From assembly GCA_029204225.1 (NCBI GenBank), contig CM055113.1, positions 32,491,363-32,555,362 of the forward strand: a stretch of DNA of 64,000 nt, written 5' to 3'. This DNA comes from Diphasiastrum complanatum (Eukaryota > Streptophyta > Lycopodiopsida > Lycopodiales > Lycopodiaceae). Each line of letters begins with the position of its first letter. Positions within the stretch are counted from its first letter, which is position 1. This document shows, piece by piece, positions 44,915 through 57,162 of this stretch. The position numbers and the translations under genes are program-made. The notes below the pieces were generated by a model. The model saw only the letters and a program-made list of their open reading frames with translations, searched no databases and was not told where the DNA came from.

Positions 44915-47155
44915 AAACATTTTGAACATGGACGAGGATTGATCTCCAAGGAAAACTGTTTAGCTTTGGACTGTCAGAATGGCCTGGTCACTTTTGTGGC
45001 ATTTCCAAAAGGAAACATTCACTGCAAAGAAAAATTTGCTGGAGTAACCAGCGTAGCGTGTCTTTGCCTCTGGTCAATCTAGCAAACCGCTTGCATGAAT
45101 TGGTGGGCACTAAATGCCTATTGAACATATGTGCAGATTTCTCACATTTGCTACAGTTTCTGCATTTTTTGGCCATTATTCATTTGATTGTTTTCACATT
45201 TACCTTGTAAGAAATTATATTTATTGCGCTTGTAGATGTATTTGCGTTATCCTAGAAGTTTGTCACTGACTTTGTGATCTATCAAAAATAGATTTTGAAT
45301 GTCTTGATGACTGCTCCACTTTAACGTCTTCCTAATGATATGCATCTCTAACAGATCATTTTTTAAATTCTTTTCACTATTCCCAATCCAAATTTGTGAA
45401 GAAGATTATTCTTCTAAGACCTGTTATTCTGGATTGGAGTTGGTTGCAATCTGTTTCTTACACTCTTACTTCTTTTTGTTTACAAAAAAGAAATGCAACT
45501 ACATCTTTGATGAAACTAACTAATAGAATAACCAAAACTTTGAGTGCTCATCTTGTTGCTTTTTCTACTTGGTGTTCTATTTCGCAATCTGTTTGTATAC
45601 TTTGGTTGCCTTCTTGTTTGTGCTTCATTATCCATAGCTAGAAACTTGGAAATAGAGCAAGGTATATGATGGTAGGAGTTTTGAGAATTTTTGCTTTGAA
45701 AGCTTGTATAGCATTGGTCTTAATAAGATTTATTGGTTGCAATATGCATCTAACAATTTTTTATCCCAGAATATGACAAGCGAGTTGGAAAAGAGGGCGC
45801 TTGAGTGGAGTTTTGCGCTTCAACTTGATACTTTGCTTTCTAAGCTTGAATTTCTCAGGTACAACATCCTGGTCATCTGATATTCATATCACCTTCTAGA
45901 ATTTTTGAAATTTGTGGTTTTGCAACTCAAAATGCCCTCAATCTATGTGAGGAGCTCATGATGTTTCACATCCATATCTCTTGTATGCTCAAGCCATATT
46001 AATGATTGCATTCTTACACGGATACCCATATACAATATTATCATTGTTTGAGTAATAAATATTGTCTTCATTTATGGATGCAAATCTCGAATAGATCACA
46101 TGGAAACTCGAGAACTTGTCGCACTAACGATGGCTTTATTATGCATGTTTGTCTCTGGGCTTCTTTATTTTTGATGTGTTTAAAGAGATTTGAGGATGAT
46201 CACAGTTCTTATGCATACGACCTAGCAGTCATCATTTTGTTTGCATAGATTCTTTCTGTGTAACTCCTGAGCATCTCTTGACAATTAGCTACACAGAATA
46301 TTTTGTGAGGAGTGTCCCTTTTGGCACATAATTTCCAGTTATGTATGTATACATTTTATACTTTGGGGCAATTTTCAGCTGTTCTGACGGAAAAAAGTGC
46401 AATACATAAAGTGCCAAAGTAAAGATTTCTTACCGTTTAATAATTTTTATTTAACATGGCGTTGAAATGTTGTATTGCTGATCAGTTTGTTGTGATTGTT
46501 GTAGGTATTGTCTAAAAAATTCAGTCTTACAACCTTTCCTTGCAAACTGTAATAATCAGATGAATGCTTGATCTGAAATTTCAAATAACAGCTTTGGTGT
46601 AGAAAGATCTTGCATAATCCGTGATGCAAAACAGAGCACGCTGAAAGATAGAACTCAATTAACTGGACTTTCTGTTAAAACTAGGAAGCAAGAAGACAGA
46701 TAGTATGCTTGGTGATTATATGGTGGTGATACATTTGCCCTACGACGAGATGCTAAGAAGGTGGTGATGAATGTAGTCCAGCTCCATACCTCGAGGAGTT
46801 CCAAGAAAAAGTCTTTTGAGAGAGGGGGGGAGAGAAAATGTCTTCCGAGTGGGGGAGAGAGAGTGTACAGAATTTAAAGAAACTGATTTCCATTTCAAGA
46901 CCATAAAATTTGGTCAAAATATCTGAGTCTAGAAGTGCTTTGCCATATCAATTCTACACACTACCAGTTCAAATTTTTTTGTTGATTTTGTTTGCATAGG
47001 AGTTAAATCATGAAAGGATCAAAAGGAAACAACGACATGAGAATCAGATGCAAGCTTTTTAAGGTACACAATATAAATACAAAAATCTTTGCACTCACTA
47101 TTCAATTGTGATTTCGCACTTCATTATCTCATATTAAACTTGCTATTTGTTGTAG
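44915..47155. other. Gene-poor stretch with exon-like pieces
   Basis: 45772-45859 is an open piece between an AG and a GT (TSELEKRALEWSFALQLDTL) that looks like an exon of an unknown gene. Nothing else is supported. Confidence 0.35.
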
Positions 47156-47401
47156 GGATTTCAAAAGGGAGATCATGTTAGTCTGCTCACTGAGAATAGA
47201 GTAGTCGGTGAGGGTGAGGTATTTCAAGCAAAGTCTGGTGAGATGCTTCACAACAGGCCATTGCCAAAAAGTCACGTGTCAATCCTGGTGTATGCATGTC
47301 ATGATGATGTCATGCAACTACTTGTTCTGATCGAGAATGCAGACATGTACACTCTTCGTGATGCAGTTAAGAGTTGTATTGCTTGGCCCATTGATAGGCT
47401 G
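47156..47401 (+). pseudogene. DUF8039-like exon of a transposon-derived gene
   Basis: An 82-codon exon between a TTGTTGTAG acceptor and a CTG|GTAAG donor encodes VSLLTENRVVGEGEVFQAKS, then HNRPLPKSHVSILVYA, then a block ending SCIAWPIDRL. The pattern V-G-x-G-x-V...H-x-x-P-L...H-V-x-[IV]-x-V...[AS]-W-P is that of DUF8039, a domain in plant transposon-associated proteins. Splicing to the next plausible exon (from 47524) does not keep the phase. Further exon-like open pieces follow to about 50180 (LGQSDKASLLKHMPEEDKKY, WSTWVFKHCPWWLDFP) on the same strand. The locus looks like a decayed multi-exon transposon gene; its relation to the minus-strand MULE 5 kb away is unknown. Confidence 0.5.
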
Positions 47402-47523
47402 GTAAGTTATCAATTATGTATTAATTTTTTTATGTTCCATGTCATTACTTTTTTTAGGTGAAGGTGCTAATCTTGCAATTGGTTTATTTTTTTAATGTTA
47501 AATGTGGTGTGTTTTGTACATAG

Positions 47524-50182
47524 CAAAAAATCTCATTGGCCTCAAATCCACAGATCTAACCACACTAGGAAATCAGTTGGAGAGTTTAGTTCAAGAACAT
47601 CATGACATAATCCCAAGCCAGGTATGTGCTCTACAAAGCATTTTTAACTACTATTTTGTGAATACGTGAATTTATTTTTCCTATTTATTTTCTTGGTTTT
47701 ATTTTTGTTTTGTAGAGCGCAATGACAGTGGAGGAAGGTCGAGGTAGTTCTGTGAAAAGGACCCCAAAAGGAGCTTCAAAACAAAAGAATGTAGAAATCT
47801 AGGTTGACTCAAAGACTATCAAATTATGTTGATTGCATTTGTTTCCTAGAAGTATATGCAGCTGACTATTATTATTCTCTCACTAATTGCAGAGTTCATA
47901 CGTCATCCTTGAAGAAGATGATGATGAACAAGACGAAGATGAAGAACTTGGTCACTTTGTTTCCTACGACAAAAAACTTCAATTGGATCTACTTCAAGTC
48001 GTTATGGATCGATTACAGGTAAAATTTTGCACTTACAATCTCGTACATTACCTTGCCTAGGCATAAAGATTGCATTTGTATTTTTCTAAGCCATAAACAC
48101 TTATATTTCTCTTTTCCCACAAAGGTGTCAAGGGGTACAGCTCCTCCTAGAATCCCTTTATGCAAACTGATTCCGAATTCCACAATTAGATAGTTGGGTG
48201 ATTGTTACAAACAACTATGCATTTAATTTTCCATGCATGGCTATGTCAGGCAAAAAGGACATTTTATTTGCTTGCTCAAAACACCCAAGAATGAGGAGCG
48301 CACTATGGATACATACATGGCTGGGTGGGATCCTATATGGCAACAAATAAATGCACAGTTTGAAAATGAGCTTAGTCACAACAGTGATTGGAGTTTTTGA
48401 AGTAATAAAATGCTTTACGGGTGGGATGGAAACCATAGACTTTACATTCATGGAAGAAATCACCAAGAGTAAGTAGCACATTTGTTGTTTTATCTTCTAA
48501 TAAATTTGATTTGCCTCACATGTATTGATGTCAAGTAATAGACTTTTTGTGATATTTTTTTTTGTGTAGATTTTTCAAATGATCACATGCTCCACGCTCG
48601 AGTGGATGTCAGTATTGTTGAGATAGGAGAGCATGATGAGGGGGAGTTGTTGTCAGCACTAGCACATATGAATTGGTAAAAGTTCATCACCTATGAATTA
48701 TGAATGTTCAATTTGTTTTTAGACATGAAGCACATCTCGATTGCATTACGTGATCAAACTTTTTTTGTAATTTAAATGAGACGGGCTTCATAAAAACCAC
48801 CATCAGTGACAAGGTATGCATGATTCGAGCATTGGGCCAGTCCGATAAGGCTAGCTTACTAAAGCACATGCCAGAAGAGGATAAAAAGTACATGGCTGAC
48901 TTATTAAGTGCTAAAAAAAAAAACAAGGGTGCCTTTAAAGCATGGTACAATTGTCCACTTGGAGTTCTTACTCAAGTGGTACCAGGTAAGGACTCGGCTT
49001 TGCTACATTGCACATTTTAAAATAAAATTACTACACATTTTTATTTCCAGCTTGTTTATTGTCTTGATTGATTTTTGGTGGTTCTATGTTATATATAGGA
49101 TTTATATCATTTGGAGCTACAACCTGTTCTTGAAAAGAAAAACTCGATTCCGCTAGTTAATTACGAGGTGGAGTGGGCTACAGCATTTCATGCAATGGAT
49201 TTGAAATGTAGACGTCAAACACAAAAGTTGGCCACACTTGCAAATCCAGCCAACGGCGATAAATTTTATAAGTAAGCGGTTTTGTCAATACATTATATTT
49301 CATTTAATTATTTTCATCAAAATGACCACCTCAAGTGTATTGACGAGTATTATAAAAAATAAGAATGTTATTTTTGTTTAGTGTTGTGTTACGTGTCGAT
49401 TGGGATTGCAAGCCGAAATCTGTTACAGAGGAGAGATTATACAATATAGCTTGCACGAAGTTGTCCCAAGATCGCAAGGCAAACATTGCACGTGTACTAA
49501 CTGAAGAAGATGATGCTTTTAGAAAATAACTCCACATACCAACTGGTAAGTTTTAAAAGATTGTCGTTTACTATATGCAATTGCACTCATTGTCTTCGTT
49601 CTACACTTCCATGAATGTTTTGGTGATTGCAGATAACAAAACCTTTCGAGTATATCTTGTGAAAGAGGTCTTGTGGGATCAGATTATTGATGCTGGTATT
49701 GTTATACTCCGAATATGGAGGTTAGTTATGACATGAGATTACCAGCCACAGGATTTTCTTTGCACACTCGAGAGTACAAGGGAAAGAACTTTCCAAAAGT
49801 ATTCTTAGAGATGGTTGGAAATCCCAGATCATCATATGATTCTAATAAGCAACCAGGGTTGGCTTTGGCAGCACAGAGAGTTGTGTTCAGGTGAGGTATT
49901 GCATATTAATATTTTTTTTCTTGCAAGTTGATATTAATTTCATCTCTATTAATTGCAATTCTTATTTCATGTTTTTACGTAAATCGATGTAGATGGCTGA
50001 GCGTTCAAGTAAATACCAAAAACTTGGAGTACATGCCTCCCATGGCCTTGGAGTGGTGTGATTCAGCAAATAATGATTGCATGTACACATCCTCAATGAA
50101 AAATAGCAAATGGAGCACATGGGTTTTCAAGCATTGTCCATGGTGGTTGGATTTTCCCACAGGAGAGTATCCATCAAACTAG
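47524..50182 (+). pseudogene. Exon-like remnants downstream of the DUF8039-like exon
   Basis: Open pieces bordered by AG/GT are seen near 47890-48020 (an acidic stretch, EEDDDEQDEDEELGHFVSYD), 48770-48990, 49100-49275, 49380-49530 and 49990-50182. They are interrupted by stops and phase conflicts. I recognise no further domain. Grouping them into one former gene is inference from strand, spacing and similar composition. Confidence 0.3.
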
Positions 50183-50189
50183 AAAGAAG

Positions 50190-51170
50190 GTTTTTTATGT
50201 GAAAGCAAGTTGTTAAGGAAGGCAACAAAGGCACAAGTATGATATTTTTAGTAAATTGCGTATGGAGCATAACTTTTTGTTTGTGTCAATTTTTTCCTAA
50301 TTTTTTTTATCTGGTGCTATTTGTGAATATAGACAAGGATTTTACGAGATCGTACCAAGAGGCCACGAAACTTCACTACAACGAAGACCTATACCTCTAG
50401 TTCTTGTGAGTAAATAGCAATTTCTTTCACATGCATATATTTACAATTATTTTTCATCCATAATGTTCTTAAATTATGATCATTTTGTTTATGCAATTTT
50501 TTTTACAGTAGGTGATAAATTCGATCATGTTTTATCATCAGAATCTCGCAGTCATTGAGAGCCATCTTTGCCTGATGAGTATGAGCAAGAGAATGTTGAT
50601 GCATTCTAATCCAATCGTGGCAATTTGTGAAAGACAATTTTTGTGATAAAGACTGGCGACAATAAGCACTTGGTTTCTGAAAGCGAACGAGGATCTACGC
50701 TTTTCCAAGTGACAATCGAAAATGCTAATGCAAAGTGGAGCGACATCGTCCAATATGAGTTGTAGTGGGGCCTGCAACACATTAGGGGTGGGATGATGTT
50801 GGCTGATTCTGACGAATTTCCAAGATACTCTGACAAAGCAACTCAAGAGCACCTCTTACCTTAGACCGAGGATGTCTCTGAGAAGACGAGACGAACGAAG
50901 ACTGAGAGCCGAGTATGAGAGCCGAGGAATACTAGTAGTAATGACAAGCAAGAACTGTGTAAGCCTCATGGTGAATCCCGAAAGATGGAATGACCATGTA
51001 GGAACTAGTATTTCTAGGCAAATGTAATAAATGCAAGTAGACCCCTCTTAAAGAAAGTAGGGTGAGCCACCTTTTGATGCTGACCTCTAGTGGAGAGCAT
51101 TATTCCACTTGTATAGCAGAACCTGAAGCTCTTGAAATGGAGTTGCTAAATTATGTGCTCAAATATTATG
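50190..51170. other. No gene recognised
   Basis: Probably the tail of the same decayed transposon region; only short frames. Confidence 0.5.
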
Positions 51171-51179
51171 AACATGCAA

Positions 51180-51628
51180 GACAAGTTTTGGTAGGTTACA
51201 CTAATGTAGATTGGACAATTAACATAAATGACAAATAATCTACCATTGGTTAGAATTTTCAACATTGGTACAATTGTAGTCTCTTGGAGCAACAAAAAAC
51301 TATCAGCTAGAGCTTTATCTTTATGGAAGTTGAGTATCATGCTCTCGGTATTGCTACACAATAAGTAGTTTGGTTATGTAGATTGCTTGATAACTTACGT
51401 CAACCAAAAGTGAGTGCAGTTATTGTATCTTGTGACAACTATTTAACTTGCTTAAATTTTAGTCTTACATACTCGGACAAAGCACATAGAGATACATTAC
51501 CATTTTTTTCAATAAAATTATTTGATGGTGCCATTGATCATGTCGTTTGTAAATTTGAAAATCAAGTGATGAATATTTTTACCAAGTCATTAGCTAGATT
51601 TAAACTTGCAAAAAGAATCACGTTTTGA
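51180..51628 (+). pseudogene. Ty1/copia RNase H remnant
   Basis: Although full of stops, the order of copia RNase H blocks is readable: VGYTNVDWTININD, EVEYHALGIATQ, VWLCRLLDNLRQPKVS, SCDNYLTCLN and the final VMNIFTKSLARFKLA. These match the GYTDADWAG, EAEYxAL, VWLRRLL, CDNxSAI and DIFTKALP motifs. It is much older than the copia element in HISN2. Confidence 0.75.
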
Positions 51629-51639
51629 TATTGAGTTTA

Positions 51640-53640
51640 TTTTCATGTTACATACATAGTATCATAGTATAAAGATTTTCATATTTTTGTATTATTCTTG
51701 ATACTTGTACAACAATATTTTTCATAGTAGCATGTTTATAACTATATAAGCAAAGTGCAAATGCCCAATAAGATGAAATGAAAGAGGAGTAGTGTCTTTC
51801 AATAGTTCATTTGTGTATTGTATTTTGATTGAAGATAACCGATCACTCTTATGTTTGATTCATCAATAGCTCGTGCCATTGAGTTTGAGATATACAAACC
51901 CAATAAGATATTAATAATAAGATTAAACATAATCATTGTTTCTCATATTTTGTTTCTTATGCATGGCAATGATGTTTTGGAATTTAGATACAAAGAAAAG
52001 CTAAATTAGAAAATAAAAAATCTCTCAATTTTATTATTTCTTTTTTTAAAATGACCTCAAAGCATAAGAAAAAATTTCTATGAAATACAGTTCGCTGATG
52101 GTTTGCAATTTGTAGTGTGACTAGAAAGAAACTTATGAAAATTAAAGATGTATAAGATTCGATTAACGACAAGACAAAGGATTATGCAACTATAATTTAT
52201 ACCACTTATTATATCTTGGAATTCAAAATTTTTGTAGTAGCGGCTATTGTAAACACGTATGAGCTATTTGATACTAATGACAACGAAGTTTTTGAACAAG
52301 GATGTGATGTCCAATAACTGGGTTGGACTTTTAGCTACAACAAGGCAAATTGTTGCCCAAGACCATAAGGAAACAAGCCTTAACAAGAAATCAAGAGGAA
52401 TGTAGATCAAGAGAGCAAAGAGGATGAAGCAAGACAACAAATAGAGCCACTGACATAGTCTAGAATAAAATGGAATCATTGCTAGTCCCATTAAAAATGT
52501 GGAAAGCATTATTGGGAGAGTTTTGACGAATTACAATATGGGATGGAGTAGCCTATTCCTACAGGTTTTTAGCTTCCATAGTAGTGGATCAAGATGCCAA
52601 TGATGAGGCAATTACTTTCACAAGATCAAGGAAAGAAAAAGGAGGCTACTCAAAATTGATACTCAAGTGGAACTCACAAATTTACAGAGGGCAATAGTAT
52701 TAGGCCAATTTTTACATTAAGCCATGCATTCCATATGGCAAATTTAATTCAATTTTGAGTAATGAGTACTTTGGAATTGGATGTCAATTAGAGGTGAATG
52801 TGGCATAAAGTTTGTTAATTGAGGAGTTTGTTAGGAGAGTTGACATCTACATGATAATAGAAAGTCGTAATGGAATTATTTCACAAGTCGATAACAAAGT
52901 GTCACAAAATCGTAATAAGCTTGCGAAACAATTATTAGAGTTAGTTACACATGTACGAGTAAGGAAGTGTCATATGAATAGATGAGCAACAATGAAAGAA
53001 GAACTCTCTTGTTAATATTCATATTTTTGCTCGCACTTTGGTGGACATTGTTGGAGACAAAATCAAATCATCATAGCCAAATCGATACTCATACCCAACT
53101 TTAATAGAGATTATATCAATCATCCAATAAGTGGTGTGCTTGTGAGTTGGCCCCTTCTTGAGGTCACTATATGTATTTAAATAGCCACATAAATGATGAT
53201 GTACATACAGAAGAAAAAAGTATAACCTTTTGCTTAAGGTTTCTCCAAACACTTTGTTGTGGTAAAATAAGGCTTGGGCTACATTCATGCTTTATAATTG
53301 TGGATTTGTTTCGAAACTGATTCGCTGTTTCAAAATGGTTGAAATGGACAATGTTTTGGTCTTTGAATCGTCAAATCAAGAAACTATGCTTTTAATGTAA
53401 AAAAGCAAAGTTGAAAGCTTCACATGATAATTACATCCTTGGTTTATAAGTGCAAAAAGAGTGTGGTCTAAAATTCTAAATGCCAAGGACGCATTGGGTG
53501 GTGTGAGCACTTTCTCCATCATTAAAGACAAGGACAAGACTTGTTAATGAGTACTGCTCTCCCACTAGTGATGGAAAATGCCACGCTCACAAGCACTAAT
53601 GACATACAAGACAAAAGTGTGCATAAAATTGAAGAACTAA
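51640..53640. other. No gene recognised
   Basis: AT-rich, with stop-rich open pieces near 52780-53000 that could be old gag sequence but show no diagnostic motif. Confidence 0.5.
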
Positions 53641-54840
53641 TATATGAATAAACTCTAAGGGCCTCCTCCACTCTTGTTATGTGACCACTATATGAAGTTA
53701 TATGATTAGAGGTAGTGATGGAACATGTCCCACAACCCATAAATTCACTAGAAGTTTTTGCTTTACTTTTTAAGCAACATGAATTAAGAGGGTCCTCTTG
53801 AATCTTTCTTATTGGCCATAGATTCACTAGATGTATTTGGCTTTACTCCTTAAGAGCAAGAGATAGGGAATCCCCCATGAATCTATGACCAACCCATATG
53901 GAGAAACAAGGGTTTCGTTAAACCCATGTGTCAAGAATGCTAAAAATATTTAAATGTTGATTTTTGGTTGGTTGGTTGGTTTTAGCATTTTTCTTGTGGT
54001 GGGCACGGATATGGGTCGAGCATGAAAGAACGGATATCTTATGAAATATTTTTTGGGCTTCCAAAAGTAATTGTTGGGACGCCATATCCAAGTTTCAGCT
54101 CATTGGGGCCTACTCTTAGAGCCCGTCCCCATGGGCAATAGCTTCTCATGCATTCCTTTAATTTCTTTGTAGGATAATTCACCTATGGCATAGGCTCCAA
54201 GATATGGTACACAACGTGTTGTACATACCATCAAATTGAAAGGCCAAGTGACACGTACAAACGTCTCGCTTGTGCTCACTAACCTTCTTCACATAGTTAC
54301 AAAAAACATGAGGGTTTTCATATATGTGCTTTTCGTGAACTTACAAGTTTGCTCAAGGGACCTCATAAGAGCTCTCATCACGTGACATTTAAGAATGATC
54401 CACATGAATGTTCCACGTGGGGAGACATCATAGGCCTGAAGTTGGGTGAGAAGGGGTGAGCATATTCTGCACCACCAATGTTCTGACAAGTGGTGGTGCA
54501 ACGACCATCTAGTGGAGATGGTGGGTATTACCACCATCTTTTCAAGATGGTGTTATTTTCCCCACTCTTAGATCTCTCACCCATCATCAAGAGTGCTATT
54601 TTCCTCCACCCTTAAATCTATGGGACACCACCACTGTCATAACACGGGTGCGAAATACTCAACGAAAAACCTCATCCAATGAGTAGTGCCCTGAAGATGC
54701 CAATGTCCATGAACCAACAAACCCTCAAATGAGTCTCATGGGGAGGAATTGGTGAGTACTAAGTAGTGCCTTGAACATGCACGGGTCCATGAGCCAAGAA
54801 ACCCTTCAAATGAATCTCTCATAGGGAGGCCTGAGGATGA
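53640..54840 (+). repeat. Two short tandem duplications (~75-85 bp units)
   Basis: ATTCACTAGA...TTTGCTTTACT and its repeat with TTGGCTTTACT lie about 80 bp apart near 53745 and 53822. A second unit around GTCCATGA(A/G)CCAA and CAAATGA(G/A)TCTC recurs near 54705 and 54788. Both are diverged direct repeats in non-coding DNA. Confidence 0.65.
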
Positions 54841-55490
54841 AAAAGGCAGAAGCTCTAAATGCCATACGCCCATCCAATGGTTCTAGTTAAGTGAGATAGA
54901 GTTCTTTGCAGTAACACTATCTCACTTAACCCGGGGCTTAACCTGGGCCTAGCTTGCTAATGGCATTTAATGCTCGTGCAAAGTCTAGTGAAAGGCGGGA
55001 GGAGGCTTGAGGGAGGATCCTCCCACCGAACCGATTGTACCATGAGCATAGGCTGCCACCTATTGTACTATTCACATCCCAACAAAGACCCCAGATTGAG
55101 ATTGAGATTGAGATTGGTCCTTCTAAAATATGAGCAAAATTAAAATTCAAATGCTGGCCACATGCCCGCAAAGAAAATAGTAAACTAGTAGCCACACGTG
55201 AGCCACGTGACCATGCCAGATGTCAGATGCGTCCTCACGTCTCAATACAGCCTGTCCGGTTTCGTCAGTTTCGTCTTCTCGTCGTTTGCCCCGCCATTTT
55301 GCATATCTCGGCTCTTACATGCTACGATCCATTTGGTTTTGGGGCGAGGTAGGGTGCGGGTGGATCGTGAGCAGCGCCAGATCTTGGCAGATTGCTAGCT
55401 GATACGGGCTTCGGAGAGGCGAGGAGCAAAATTTCAAACAAAAACTCGCAAGATCTTTCCAGGAATAAGCTTCAACAACAGAATTACAGC
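54841..55490. other. No gene recognised
   Basis: Moderately GC-rich stretch with a thrice-repeated GATTGAGATT near 55094. No coding evidence. Confidence 0.5.
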
Positions 55491-55496
55491 AACTTC

Positions 55497-55915
55497 AATT
55501 TTGCAAATAGATCATTGTCAAATTCAACAGTCTTATCGGCGTAAAACTACGGCTGCATCGCTTTGCAAATAGGTAATTGTCAGATATAACAATCTTATTA
55601 GCAGAAGACTAGGGCAAGATCAGTTTGCGAAATAGTTCATTATCAGAGACGACAAGAAAACCCCCGAAACGTCATTTTGCAAATTATTCATTGGCAGATA
55701 CAACAATTTTGTCAAGCAGAAAACTACGGCAACGTGACTTTGCAAGTAGATCGTTGTCAAATACAACAATCTTATCAATCGGAAAACTACGGCAGCTTTT
55801 TGTTGCAAGTAGTCCTTTGTGAGATACAACAATCTTGTAGCGCGGAGAATTACGGCAACAGCATTTTGCAAATAGATCATTGTCAATCACAACGGTCTTA
55901 TCAAGCAGGCGTACA
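55497..55915 (+). repeat. Minisatellite, ~62-bp period, about seven units
   Basis: Units start near 55497, 55560, 55621, 55673, 55736, 55799 and 55862. The core reads TTTTGCAAATAGATCATTGT, then ATACAACAATCTTATCAA, then AAAACTACGGCAAC. The unit is close to 63 bases, which keeps frames open on both strands; these frames are by-products. One unit (55621) is shortened. Confidence 0.9.
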
Positions 55916-55989
55916 CCAAGCCAGTTTTCTTGCAGCACAAAGATCTGTAACGTGTAAGTTCAAAAACTCTACCCTTACTGCTCCGTAGA

Positions 55990-56720
55990 TTATCTGGAAG
56001 CTGTCTGATCACCGATTATGTCTGAATTGAATGTACTATTTAGGAATAATGACAAACTAAGTCACGCAGCTGGAAACAAAACCCGCAGGAGAAGAGCAAT
56101 GCAAATCTGCTTGTCAGCTTTTTGAGAAGTCAGTGGCACATCTCGATCCTTCCCACTTTCAGAACGCACGTCTCTGATGTCATTCATTATTGTCAAGAAT
56201 TCACCTTCTCTTTTTCTTTTTCTCCCACATTCGTCCTTTCACATTCCATTGAGTTGGCCGCTAGACATACGATTGTAATATGCCATACCCTTTTTAAGAA
56301 AGTTCAGTCCTTCAAAATAATTCTGAAGGGGATACGGATCCGCGTCTCTTAGTGGCGTGCGACGACTTAATGCCCAGCACCAGTGGATTTTTAAGAGCAT
56401 TCAGATATTGCCACGTGTCAATTAGTAACCACCACTCCAAAGATTCCAAGTGGCAGTTTTGACCGGCCAACCCAAACGGGCGTGCATCAAAGATTTCGTG
56501 GGGAAAGGCCCCGTTTGAGGGCCTTCCTTGGCCCTTGCCCGGGGCTCGCCCTCGGGCAGGCCCCAACCAGCAAGGAAGGCTCGAGCTTCAGGCCTTCCCC
56601 TGCGTAATGCCAATGTGCAAAGGTAAGTTGTTTTTTTTTATCCGGGCCGTACGGTACGGACATACGGCCGCATGCATGGATGCTGGTTTTTTTTTTTCAC
56701 TTTTATATTGCAAATTTTTT
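55990..56720. other. Intergenic with a GC-rich self-complementary patch
   Basis: At 56515-56600 CCTTCCTTGGCCC pairs imperfectly with a downstream GCAAGGAAGGC. No gene is recognised. Confidence 0.5.
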
Positions 56721-56724
56721 TACA

Positions 56725-56838
56725 GTGGAATGTGCATGTGGACAGCCAATGAGGAACTGCCACATAGCACATGCACATTCCACCATGTGCATGAGCTATG
56801 TGGCAGTCCCTCATTGGCTGTCCACATGCACATTTCAC
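56725..56838. repeat. Near-perfect hairpin, 54-bp arms, 6-bp loop
   Basis: 56725-56778 is the reverse complement of 56785-56838 with very few mismatches; the arms contain GGACAGCCAATGAGG and CCTCATTGGCTGTCC. The loop is 56779-56784. The outer ends (GTGGAATGTGCATG / CATGCACATTTCAC) look like transposon termini of a foldback MITE, but no target duplication is obvious. Confidence 0.85.
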
Positions 56839-56849
56839 CGTAATGCTCA

Positions 56850-57150
56850 TGTGCTATGTGTCAATATTTGATTGGTTGATTATGGAAGAATGACCACTTA
56901 AAATTCTGGTTCTAAAATTCGCATGAACATTGTGTTGGGGGAGGTGTCTCCAAAATACAAAGGAAACCTGAGCACTTGGCATTACGTGCCATTAAACCAT
57001 CGTCTAAAAATTCTCTGCGTGCGTGCGGAGATCTACCAAGAGCGTCTCGCTCAAGCGTTACCATAAAACGAGGGCATTTTTCTTAATCAGGTTGTCTTGT
57101 GCAATTTATAATGGCCACAACTTAAAGCTCTCAAGCGTTGACTAAGTCCT
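56850..57150. other. No gene recognised
   Basis: Short flank between the hairpin and the 3' end of the interrupted minus-strand ORF. Confidence 0.5.
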
Positions 57151-57162
57151 TGTTGCAGACTC

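Noticed and set aside
55620-55988. Frames on both strands of 80-100 codons
   Set aside because: Caused by the ~62-bp minisatellite.
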